Source of the DNA: Acidobacteriota bacterium
GTDB lineage: Bacteria > Acidobacteriota > Terriglobia > Terriglobales > Acidobacteriaceae
Assembly: GCA_021801945.1 (NCBI GenBank)
Contig: JAKABE010000198.1
Coordinates: forward strand, 1 to 6,399
Length of the DNA stretch: 6,399 nucleotides
Direction of reading: 5' to 3'
How positions within the stretch are numbered: the first letter of the stretch is position 1; the number at the start of each line of letters is the position of its first letter. This document shows positions 1 through 5,681 of the stretch, one piece after another. Under the pieces are notes generated by a model. The model saw nothing but the letters and a program-made list of their open reading frames with translations. It did not search any database and had not been told where the DNA came from. The translations under genes were made by a program, and so were the position numbers.

Positions 1-267
1 GGAGAACGCCGTGGTCACGAAACCTACGCGTTACCGACCCTCAAGAGCAGTCCTGCCTACACAAAAACACAACAGGCAGTAGTCACTGTACTAAGGCAGC
101 TACCGCACTTTCCGCGATTGCCGTCTCCCGGCTGTATCCGAACAGCATGGGCGCGGGGAAGTCGAGGATTGTGGGATACGACAGCTTTTCTGGAGCGGGC
201 GTTACGGTGTCGCCAAAGCCGATGTCGATCTGCATGTGAATTCTGGCCGCACCCAGACTTCCGGTGA
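1..267 (+). other. Open frame tail of an unrecognised protein (only about 1-110 likely ancestral)
   Basis: Frame 1 is open from the window edge to a TGA at 265-267. The first 36 or so codons read like protein (GHETYALPTLKSSPAYTK, followed by TQQAVVTVLRQLPHF). From about position 110 onward the frame is simply antisense to the AbiEii coding region and reads as an arginine-rich shadow. I therefore think that only about 1-110 could be the 3' part of a real gene, joined here to the broken end of the toxin gene. I do not recognise the family, and without upstream sequence the frame itself is unproven. Near the join the motif AGGCAG occurs twice (74-79 and 94-99), and its complement CTGCCT lies at 53-58, so 53-79 could form a 6-bp stem with a 15-nt loop. 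Confidence 0.2.
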
Positions 268-655
268 ATGTAACCCGAACCCCGGAGTAATCGGCATCTT
301 CGCGAATGGCGTTGCCGGCAAACGAGGCAGGATCGAAGACAATTCCGCCATCTGGAGCGTCAACCTGGACCACCTCCCGCATCTGCTGCACGATGGATTC
401 AACCTCGTTGTTTGTTTTTCCAAGGAGATCGATGTCCATGGTGGGCCGGGACACCGGCGCCCGCCATGCCATAAGCATGAGCGCCCCTTTCAGCAGGAAT
501 TTCTCAGCGTACGGCGACACCGAAAGGCGGTAGAGAAACCGCTCCATGGCGTAATACTGGAGCACCTCGCCGAAGGGCCGTCCGCTGCTCTGTGCATAGT
601 TCTGGAGCCGCTGTCGAACCGATGTGCTCATATTCTTGATCCGCGGAACCGTCAC
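83..655 (-). pseudogene. AbiEii/AbiGii-family nucleotidyltransferase toxin, C-terminally truncated
   Basis: AbiEii proteins are the toxins of type IV AbiE abortive-infection modules: cytoplasmic nucleotidyltransferase-fold enzymes that arrest growth and are held in check by the AbiEi antitoxin. The GTG at 655 is chosen as start because GGAGG lies 7 nt upstream. It also restores the family's typical N-terminus (VPRIKNMSTSVRQRLQNYA). The reading frame encodes 190 residues. Visible family motifs are ERFLYRLSVSP followed by FLLKGALML (K56-G57), RPTMDIDLLG with D74 and D76, and QIDIGFGD with D144. Next comes the start of the ETxIAEK motif, read here as ETAIAES. After that the protein becomes AVAALVQ and stops, whereas family members usually continue for roughly 100 residues, including a conserved Lys and a KDxxDL segment. 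A one-base gain at GAA-A would read AEK-C, so a frameshift plus replacement of downstream DNA near position 110 is likely. Promoter and antitoxin are also missing or ruined, so I infer a dead gene. Confidence 0.75.
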
Positions 656-774
656 AGAACTGCCTCCAGGTAGGGACGCCTGTGGAGCTAGACAAGCTCT
701 TCGCTCGCCCCAAGGGTGCAATTCTGTACTGGCAAATTCGCCACCCGCTAGAGATAAACCCCGACAAGAAGACG
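652..774 (-). pseudogene. Remnant of AbiEi-type antitoxin gene (C-terminal pieces)
   Basis: AbiEi antitoxins are winged-helix regulators encoded just upstream of AbiEii. Directly before the toxin start, one frame reads LHRRPYLEAVL and ends in TGA at 652-654. This overlaps the toxin GTG in a GTGA junction, and RPYLEA is the typical AbiEi C-terminus. A TAG at 688-690 closes that frame immediately upstream. Other frames carry further family-like pieces in the right order: VGVYL at 751-765, VANL at 733-744 (compare VRVYSPAKTVADLFKYRN), QYR near 722-730, then GRAKSL near 700-717 (compare ELWRYAKSL). The pieces are out of frame with one another, and the distance from VGVY to the end is about half of what the family needs. 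I read this as an antitoxin gene broken by frameshifts and internal deletion. The last eight codons are convincing; the upstream pieces are inference. Confidence 0.5.
663..668 (-). promoter_or_regulatory. Shine-Dalgarno site TGGAGG for the AbiEii GTG start
   Basis: TGGAGG lies on the minus strand 7 nt before the GTG at 655-653 and sits inside the antitoxin's ...YLEAV codons. This is the usual arrangement for a translationally coupled AbiEi-AbiEii pair. It settles the toxin start in favour of GTG over the ATG at 631, which has no comparable site. Confidence 0.7.
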
Positions 775-1206
775 CGGCGTCCGCACAGTGGTGATCCCGC
801 GCTTCCTTCGATAGACACTAGCACGTGCCATGCGATAGTGATGGCCAAGGATGTGACCAAGTATCCAGTTGGGGATGTTGTCCCGCTTGCGCGGAAAGCA
901 TTGCAGTACGAGATACAAAGCGCCCTCACGGACACCGAGACACCAAGCCATACAACTCCGTGCATCGTGACGCCCGAGTTGAGCCTGATGCTCCGTCCCG
1001 TGAATTTGCTTGCCCATATGTGGCTGATCTTTGCCCATGTCGTATCAGGCGAAATTGAAGAGCGCCGCTGCGAGATGTTTGAGAGCTGCCATCAGTACCT
1101 TTACGTGGGTAGTGGGCCGTGGTTGCAACGAAATGATGCCACCACGTGCAGCGCAAATTGCAGGCAGAAAAAGAAGAGGCAGGACGCGAAGAAAGCCACG
1201 CATTGA
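682..1206 (+). CDS. Hypothetical protein with C-terminal zinc-ribbon-like domain, probably N-truncated
   Basis: The frame is open from 640 to the TGA at 1204-1206; from the GTG at 682 it would give 174 residues. The last 100 or so residues resemble a widespread uncharacterised family. They run LARKALQYEIQ, then LMLRPVNLLAHMWLIFAHVVSG, then a basic cysteine-rich end RRCEMFESCHQY...TTCSANCRQKKKR. The cysteines are C130, C136, C156 and C160 (CX5C...CX3C); relatives, as I remember them, use CX2C for the first pair. Metal binding and perhaps nucleic-acid contact are inferred from this pattern; the function is unknown. The start is doubtful. Codons 1-30 or so lie opposite the AbiEi remnant, and the only other in-frame starts are GTG 838 and ATG 841, neither with a good ribosome binding site. 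I suspect the 5' end was lost and that only about 840-1206 is ancestral. It lies convergent to, and 72 bp from, tRNA-Ser. Confidence 0.45.
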   Translation: MELDKLFARPKGAILYWQIRHPLEINPDKKTRRPHSGDPALPSIDTSTCHAIVMAKDVTKYPVGDVVPLARKALQYEIQSALTDTETPSHTTPCIVTPELSLMLRPVNLLAHMWLIFAHVVSGEIEERRCEMFESCHQYLYVGSGPWLQRNDATTCSANCRQKKKRQDAKKATH

Positions 1207-1222
1207 AAAGGCTCACGCCTTG
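1207..1222 (-). terminator. Small hairpin with T-run downstream of tRNA-Ser
   Basis: On the minus strand AAGGC-GTGA-GCCTT forms a 5-bp stem with a GNRA-type loop (1208-1221), followed by TTC (the stem's own TT extends this to TTTTC). It lies about 57 nt past the tRNA 3' end. It could be a weak intrinsic terminator for the tRNA transcript, but the stem is short. Read on the + strand, the same hairpin follows directly on the zinc-ribbon gene's stop codon. Confidence 0.35.
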
Positions 1223-1278
1223 AAGATTTGTGGTATTGTTTCGGCAGGAAGCAATTTGTGTAAGTTGTTGGTTCTAAA

Positions 1279-1368
1279 TGGCGGAGAGAGTGGGATTCGA
1301 ACCCACGGTACTCGTTAAAGTACACACGCTTTCCAAGCGTGCGCCTTAAACCGCTCGGCCATCTCTCC
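1279..1368 (-). tRNA. tRNA-Ser (anticodon GGA)
   Basis: The minus strand gives a complete class II tRNA of 87 nt plus an encoded CCA at 1281-1279. The acceptor stem GGAGAGA pairs fully with TCTCTCC, and the discriminator base is G (1282), as expected for serine. The D stem is GCC/GGC around GAGCGGTTTAA. The anticodon stem CACGC/GCGTG encloses TTGGAAA, giving anticodon GGA (complement of 1332-1334), which reads UCC and UCU. The long variable arm is GTACT/AGTAC with a 6-nt loop. The T arm is GTGGG-TTCGAAT-CCCAC. Every stem is intact, so it should be functional. Its 3' end faces the decayed accessory DNA on the left. Confidence 0.97.
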
Positions 1369-1383
1369 GGCAGGCGGCCTGCC
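1369..1383. repeat. 15-bp palindrome abutting the tRNA-Ser 5' end
   Basis: GGCAGGC-G-GCCTGCC is a perfect 7+7 palindrome around one central base. It begins at the base next to the mature tRNA 5' end and lies between that end and the presumed promoter. In the primary transcript it would largely form the 5' leader removed by RNase P, or in DNA a possible protein-binding site. Only the symmetry is seen; any role is a guess. Confidence 0.4.
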
Positions 1384-1388
1384 TATTG

Positions 1389-1397
1389 AATCTACCA
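1389..1397 (-). promoter_or_regulatory. Possible extended -10 promoter element of tRNA-Ser
   Basis: On the minus strand TGG-TAGATT resembles an extended -10 box (TGn followed by 4 of 6 matches to TATAAT). It lies about 20 nt before the mature tRNA 5' end, which would give a short leader. No good -35 box is visible. Confidence 0.3.
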
Positions 1398-1504
1398 TAT
1401 CCGGCGCCAGGAAGGCTGCGGCGCTGAAGCTCGGGATGCGGATCGCGAACGGGTGCGGAAGACCTGGCTAGGCAGGGCAATTGGATGATTGGGCTTGGAG
1501 CAGA

Positions 1505-1613
1505 AAGTGCAGCGGATTTGCGTTGCCCCTCCGGGGCTGGCGCCTCATCGTGGGGCTAGCTTCTCCTCGCTGAAGTGCGCGGCTAACATCCACTGCGCCT
1601 ACGGGGCGGGGCC
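1505..1613. repeat. Candidate degenerate intergenic GC-hairpin repeat
   Basis: This stretch contains GCCCC-TCC-GGGGC (1525-1537) and, about 60 bp later, GCGCC-TAC-GGGGC (1595-1607), an imperfect stem that would be perfect as GGCGC. Paired GC hairpins of this wording are, from memory, common as dispersed non-coding repeats in Acidobacteriota. Only one copy is in the window, so repetition cannot be shown here. A 69-codon open frame crosses it (1489-1698) but looks non-coding. No gene is supported anywhere in 1369-1770. Confidence 0.3.
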
Positions 1614-1669
1614 ATCGGAATCCGATTGGTCAACGAATTCACTCCATGCGATTGCCGCTCGTGAAGAGG

Positions 1670-1699
1670 TTTACGGAGCTCCCCTTCCTGATTTATAGT
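1670..1699 (+). promoter_or_regulatory. Possible promoter of the GH2 gene
   Basis: TTTACG (1670-1675) and TATAGT (1694-1699) are separated by 18 bp, matching the -35 consensus at 4 of 6 and the -10 consensus at 5 of 6 positions. A transcript from here would have a leader of about 65 nt before the GH2 start. Confidence 0.35.
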
Positions 1700-1757
1700 G
1701 CCAACTGGCTTGTCGCCGGTCGCTGTGTCTCGATTCTGTGCAGCAGCCAGTGAAGTG

Positions 1758-1764
1758 AAAGGAG
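1758..1764 (+). promoter_or_regulatory. Strong Shine-Dalgarno site for the GH2 gene
   Basis: AAAGGAG sits 6 nt before the ATG at 1771. It confirms that start, which also places the twin-arginine motif correctly at residues 5-10. Confidence 0.8.
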
Positions 1765-1770
1765 CTTTTC

Positions 1771-4275
1771 ATGGCGAAGATTTCGCGCCGCGATCTACTC
1801 AGTTCCGGACTGGCGCTTTCTGCCTCGTCGATGTTGCCGCGGCAGGCCTGGGGGAGCGATGCTGCGCTCGCGAGCGGCGAACCTCAGGCACAGGACACCG
1901 GAGCCCTCGCGCCCGCGGTCCCGCGCCAGCGTCTGCTGTTCGACTTTGACTGGAAGTTTTTCTTCGGTAACGGCAACGACCCCAGCAAGGATCTCGACTT
2001 CGGCTACAGCCAGAGCGACTTTGCCAAGACCGGCGATTTTAAATTCGCCAAGGCTGGATTTGACGATTCGAAGTGGCGCTCGCTCAATCTGCCGCACGAC
2101 TGGGCAGTCGAATTGCCGTTTGTGTGGGACGAAGTACAGAAATCGCATGGGTACAAGCCGCTCGGCCGGCGTTATCCAGATACCAGCGTGGGCTGGTACC
2201 GGCGAGCCTTCGACATTCCCGCCAGCGACCAGGGCCGCCGCATTTGGGTGGAATTTGACGGCGCCTTTCGCGACGTGCTGATCTTTGTCAACGGATGCTT
2301 CATCGGCCGCAACGATAACGGTTACGCGCCCTTCCGTTTCGACCTGACAGATTTTCTCAGCTACGGCGCCACCAATTACATCGTTGCGCGTGTGGACGCG
2401 AGCTTTGGTGACGGCTGGTTCTACGAGGGCGCAGGCATCTACCGGCATGTGTGGCTGAGTAAGATGGACCCGCTTCACTTGGGAAACTGGGAGAGCACGG
2501 TGCGCTCAACCATCTCTGGCGATACCGCTTCGCTGGCCCTGGCAACGGTGGTCGAAAACCACAACGAGCAGGGCGAGAACGCGCGCGTAAGATGGCAGAT
2601 TCTGGATGCTGCGGGCAAGACCGTCGCTACCGCTGAAGCTCCCGCGCAGCGCATCGCCGGTTGGGGTTCGGCTTCCTTTGATGCGACAGCACGCGTCACG
2701 CATCCCGCGCTCTGGTCACCGGATGCGCCGAGTCTCTACACGGCGGTGGTTACAGTGTCGTCCAACGGCGGTGTGCGCGACGCCGAACATATCCGCTTCG
2801 GCATTCGCTCTGCGCACTTCGACGCGCAGAAGGGATTTTTCCTCAACGGCAAGTCCCTCAAGATCCAGGGCACCTGCAATCACCAGGATCACGCTGGCGT
2901 GGGCGCGGCACTGCCTGACCGCTTGCAGTACTTCCGGCTCGGCGTGCTCAAGCAGATGGGGTGCAACGCGGTGCGCACCTCCCACAACATGCCCACCCCG
3001 GAGTGGGTGGAGGCCTGCGACCGCATGGGCGCGATGATGATGTGCGAGACGCGCCAGATGAGTTCCAATCCCAGCGGCCTTCGCCAACTCGAAGCGATGG
3101 TGAAGCGCTACCGCAACTCTCCGTCCATCATCATCTGGTCCATCGGCAACGAAGAGTGGCAACTGCAGAAGCCGATGGCCGAGCAGGGGGAAAAGATCGC
3201 GGCGGCCATGGTGCGCAAGTGTCACGAACTCGATCCCACCCGTGTGGTTTCCGCGGCCGTCAACGGCGACAATAAGCAGGGAGTTTCGGTCCCACTTGAT
3301 ATCATCGGCTTCAACTACAATCTGCAATTTCCGGATGCTTATCACCAGGAAAATCCAACGCGGCCGCTTTACGGATCGGAGACGGCCAGCACCATCGGCA
3401 CTCGCGGCGAGTACACCACCGACCCGCTGCGCAATACAGTGAGCGCCTACGACGTTCCGGTAAAGTGGGGCGAATCCGCCGAGCAGTGGTGGACCTTCTA
3501 CGGCACGCGCGAGTGGGAGGCGGGAGGCTTTGCCTGGACCGGCTTTGACTATCGTGGTGAGCCAACGCCCTACGGCTGGCCCTCCATCAGTTCCCAGTTC
3601 GGCATTGTGGACACGTGCGGATTCCCCAAGGACGACTTCTACTACTACAGGTCCTGGTGGGGCAACGAGCCGGTCCTACACCTCTTCCCGCACTGGAACT
3701 TCGCAGGCCAGGAAGGCAACGAGATCCCTGTTTGGGTCTACTCCAACCTCGATGAAGTGGAACTGCTCCTCAACGGAAAGAGCGTAGGTCGGCAAAAAGT
3801 CCCGCATCTCGGCCACCTCGAGTGGAAGGTGCGCTATGAGCCAGGCTCCATTGAAGCCCGCGGCTATAAGAACGGCAAGCTCGCGTTGACTGACAAGCGC
3901 GAAACCACTGGCCCCGCGGCGACGATTCGGCTGACCGCCGACCGTACTCAGATCAATGCGGATGGCGAAGACGTAGCCATGCTGACTGTGGAAGCCCGCG
4001 ACAGCCAAGACCGTCTCGTTCCGACGGCCGATGATCTCATCGTTTTCAAGGTCACCGGCCAGGGTTCGGTCATTGGAGTGGGCAACGGCAATCCCAACTC
4101 CCATGAGAAGGACAAAGCCTCCAAGCGTTCGCTCTTCAACGGTTATGCGCAAGCGATTGTGCAAGCGACCAAATCTGCGGGTGAGATTCAGATCGAAGCC
4201 ACGACTCGCACTGGATTGACCCCGGCCAAGCTGGTGATCACCACACGCCAGGTGACTCCGCGCCCGTCGGTATAG
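1771..4275 (+). CDS. Tat-exported glycoside hydrolase family 2 (beta-galactosidase-like)
   Basis: A retaining exo-glycosidase of family GH2, 834 residues, expected to remove beta-linked sugars (most likely galactose) from oligo- or polysaccharides outside the cytoplasm. The N-terminus carries a twin-arginine signal, SRRDLL (5-10), followed by a hydrophobic stretch, with cleavage plausible near residue 28. Domains in order: sugar-binding jelly-roll about 55-230, Ig-like sandwich 237-348, TIM barrel 350-640, DUF4982-like domain from about 641 to 700, and an Ig/invasin-like C-terminal domain about 715-830. Active-site signatures are RTSHN (402-406), acid/base E461 in WSIGNEEW, and probable nucleophile E537 in LYGSE. 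GFDYRGEPTPYGWPSISSQFG is the typical barrel end of DUF4982-containing GH2 enzymes. The gene stands alone on its strand, with its own ribosome binding site. Substrate is not settled: galactosidase, glucuronidase, mannosidase and related activities share this fold. No defects are seen. Confidence 0.92.
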   Translation: MAKISRRDLLSSGLALSASSMLPRQAWGSDAALASGEPQAQDTGALAPAVPRQRLLFDFDWKFFFGNGNDPSKDLDFGYSQSDFAKTGDFKFAKAGFDDSKWRSLNLPHDWAVELPFVWDEVQKSHGYKPLGRRYPDTSVGWYRRAFDIPASDQGRRIWVEFDGAFRDVLIFVNGCFIGRNDNGYAPFRFDLTDFLSYGATNYIVARVDASFGDGWFYEGAGIYRHVWLSKMDPLHLGNWESTVRSTISGDTASLALATVVENHNEQGENARVRWQILDAAGKTVATAEAPAQRIAGWGSASFDATARVTHPALWSPDAPSLYTAVVTVSSNGGVRDAEHIRFGIRSAHFDAQKGFFLNGKSLKIQGTCNHQDHAGVGAALPDRLQYFRLGVLKQMGCNAVRTSHNMPTPEWVEACDRMGAMMMCETRQMSSNPSGLRQLEAMVKRYRNSPSIIIWSIGNEEWQLQKPMAEQGEKIAAAMVRKCHELDPTRVVSAAVNGDNKQGVSVPLDIIGFNYNLQFPDAYHQENPTRPLYGSETASTIGTRGEYTTDPLRNTVSAYDVPVKWGESAEQWWTFYGTREWEAGGFAWTGFDYRGEPTPYGWPSISSQFGIVDTCGFPKDDFYYYRSWWGNEPVLHLFPHWNFAGQEGNEIPVWVYSNLDEVELLLNGKSVGRQKVPHLGHLEWKVRYEPGSIEARGYKNGKLALTDKRETTGPAATIRLTADRTQINADGEDVAMLTVEARDSQDRLVPTADDLIVFKVTGQGSVIGVGNGNPNSHEKDKASKRSLFNGYAQAIVQATKSAGEIQIEATTRTGLTPAKLVITTRQVTPRPSV

Positions 4276-4289
4276 AGCGGGAGACCGCT
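4276..4289. other. Hairpin directly after the GH2 stop codon
   Basis: AGCGG-GAGA-CCGCT forms a 5-bp stem closed by a GNRA tetraloop, starting at the base after the TAG. No T-run follows, so it is more likely a 3'-end stabilising structure than a classical terminator. Confidence 0.35.
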
Positions 4290-4303
4290 AGCTCGGCGGA
4301 GTT

Positions 4304-4326
4304 CAGGCGGCTACATCAGCCGCCTG
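4304..4326. terminator. Hairpin between convergent GH2 and cinA genes
   Basis: CAGGCGGCT-acatc-AGCCGCCTG is a perfect 9-bp GC-rich stem with a 5-nt loop, overlapping the last codons and stop of cinA. Its place between two converging genes suggests bidirectional termination. Neither strand shows a T-run after the stem, so it is not a textbook intrinsic terminator. Confidence 0.45.
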
Positions 4327-5555
4327 CGCACTAGGTCCAACGCCTGCTGACTGCTCCACTCGCGGATGCGGATGCGGTCGCCGCGGAAGTTCTTTTCCAC
4401 GGCTTCGTTCTTCTGCGCATCGGAGAGGGCGATGTACACGCGGCCTACGGGCTTGGCTTCACTGCCGCCAGTGGGTCCTGCGACGCCTGTTACCCCTAGA
4501 CCCAGGGTGGCGCCGGTGCGCAGGCGAATCCCTTGCGCCAGGGCTTTGGCCACCTCAGCGGATACGGCTCCGTGCTGGGCGATCAGATCAGCTGGCACAC
4601 CCGCGAACGCCGCCTTCAGCGCGTCGGAGTAGACGATGGCCCCGCCCAGAAACGAGCGCGATGCGCCGGAAATCGAGGTGATTCGCTCCGCGATCAGGCC
4701 ACCCGTGCAGCTTTCGGCCACAGCCAACGTGGCCTGACGAAGACCCAGATAGTAAAGAACGATCTGCTCCAGCGATTCACCCTGCGAGGAGTAGAGCCAG
4801 TCCTCCAAGGTTTCTTCCATGCGGCCTGCCAACTCGTCCACGCGCTGCTGCGCCACCTCGATCTTCGGCTTGGCGCAGATCAGATTGAGCTGAAGGTCGC
4901 CGGCGTGAGCCAGGATAGTGGTTTCCACATCGGGATACGCGGTGTAGATCGGGGCCAGCAGTTTGTCGGCCTGCGACTCGGGAATCATGGCTGCTTTGAG
5001 CGTGCGCTTGGCGATAAAGCGCGCCGGCACAATCTCGCGCAGGCGCGGCATGCACTCGGCGTCGAAGAGCGGCCGGCACTCGTGCGGTGGTCCAGGGATG
5101 AGCATCACAAGCTTGCGGTAGTCTGCAAAGGTGATGTCAAGCCACTGGCCGGGCGCGCTGCCGTTGGGGTTGGGGAGCAGCGTCGCGCCTTCCAGCACAT
5201 CGGCTTGCTTGAGGTTATTGGGGGGCATGGTGATGCGCCACGCGGCGGCACGGGCGTGCAGGGCAGCTACTTGCGTTGCCTCGCGCCGCAAAGTGAGGGA
5301 AAGCGCCTCTCCCGCGGCCTCGCGCGTCAGGTCGTCTTCCGTAGGCCCCAGCCCCCCCATAAGGATAAGGATGTCGACCCGACCGAGCGCCGTGCGGATG
5401 GAGTTCACCAGATCCTTGCGCCGATCGCCTACGATGGTTTTGAAGGCCACGGTGACGCCGATCTCGTTCAGCTTTTCGGTCAGATAGAGAGAGTTCGTGT
5501 CCTGACGGTAAGGCGTAAGCATCTCGGAGCCGACTGCGATGATCTCGGATTTCAT
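4311..5555 (-). CDS. cinA: CinA-family protein (MoCF-like domain plus NMN deamidase domain)
   Basis: Two-domain cytoplasmic CinA, 414 residues, full length for the family. The N-terminal COG1058/MoCF-biosynthesis-like domain (about 1-170) shows MKSEIIAVGSEML, DTNSLYL, VVGD-like IVGD, and MGGLGPTEDDLTRE. A linker domain (about 175-255) follows. The C-terminal PncC-type nicotinamide-mononucleotide deamidase domain (about 260-414) has AESCTGGLIAERI (S282), VYSDALK (K314) and GVTGVAGPTGGSEAKPVG. In studied members the C-terminal part recycles NMN to NaMN for NAD synthesis, and the N-terminal part can act as an ADP-ribose pyrophosphatase; the historical link to competence is not general. The start fits the canonical N-terminus, but the nearest purine-rich site, GAGGG (complement of 5571-5575), is 15 nt away, so initiation may be weak. 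It converges on the GH2 gene and follows the NHL gene on the same strand after 126 bp. Confidence 0.93.
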   Translation of the reverse strand: MKSEIIAVGSEMLTPYRQDTNSLYLTEKLNEIGVTVAFKTIVGDRRKDLVNSIRTALGRVDILILMGGLGPTEDDLTREAAGEALSLTLRREATQVAALHARAAAWRITMPPNNLKQADVLEGATLLPNPNGSAPGQWLDITFADYRKLVMLIPGPPHECRPLFDAECMPRLREIVPARFIAKRTLKAAMIPESQADKLLAPIYTAYPDVETTILAHAGDLQLNLICAKPKIEVAQQRVDELAGRMEETLEDWLYSSQGESLEQIVLYYLGLRQATLAVAESCTGGLIAERITSISGASRSFLGGAIVYSDALKAAFAGVPADLIAQHGAVSAEVAKALAQGIRLRTGATLGLGVTGVAGPTGGSEAKPVGRVYIALSDAQKNEAVEKNFRGDRIRIREWSSQQALDLVRRRLM

Positions 5556-5574
5556 TTCAAAAGCTTTCGGCCCT

Positions 5575-5677
5575 CAGCTTTAAGCTTTCCGCTAACTCAG
5601 CAGTGAATAAGATGTGTTGCCCTGGGCGCGACCGCCGGCAATGCAGAACTAAACCGACGGCAGAAAGCTGCAAGCTG
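5575..5677. repeat. Imperfect inverted repeat with nested hairpin upstream of cinA
   Basis: The arms CAGCTTTAAGCTTTCCG (5575-5591) and CAGAAAGCTGCAAGCTG (5661-5677) match as inverted copies at 14 of 17 positions, across a 69-bp spacer. Inside the spacer, TTGCC-ctg-GGCG-cgac-CGCC-GGCAA (5617-5641) can fold with a 3-nt bulge. AGCTT/AAGCT words recur every 8-9 bases within and around both arms. The element fills nearly the whole gap between the NHL stop codon and cinA. It could be a small mobile or REP-like repeat, or a structured leader. No copy elsewhere in the window was seen. Confidence 0.45.
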
Positions 5678-5681
5678 ATAG

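Noticed and set aside
53..100. Integron attC or integrase core site at the left end
   Set aside because: The inverted and direct AGGCAG words lack the conserved attC core motifs, and no integrase is present.
748..1038. Complete minus-strand gene of 96 codons upstream of AbiEii
   Set aside because: Only its last codons (VGVYL) resemble AbiEi; the upstream part lies opposite the zinc-ribbon region and shows no family match I can defend.
1031..1318. Open frame on the + strand ending NGGESGIRTHGTR
   Set aside because: The tail is the well-known spurious translation of the antisense strand of tRNA-Ser; the rest overlaps the zinc-ribbon gene in another frame.
1489..1698. 69-codon + strand open frame before the GH2 gene
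   Set aside because: Starts without a ribosome binding site, has no recognisable family, and runs through GC hairpins typical of non-coding repeats.
1795..2478. Minus-strand open frame of 227 codons within the GH2 gene
   Set aside because: Shadow of the GH2 coding strand, produced by GC-rich codon bias.
4533..5606. Long + strand open frame opposite cinA
   Set aside because: It is the antisense shadow of a fully convincing cinA; its product is rich in Arg, His and Gly and has no family character.
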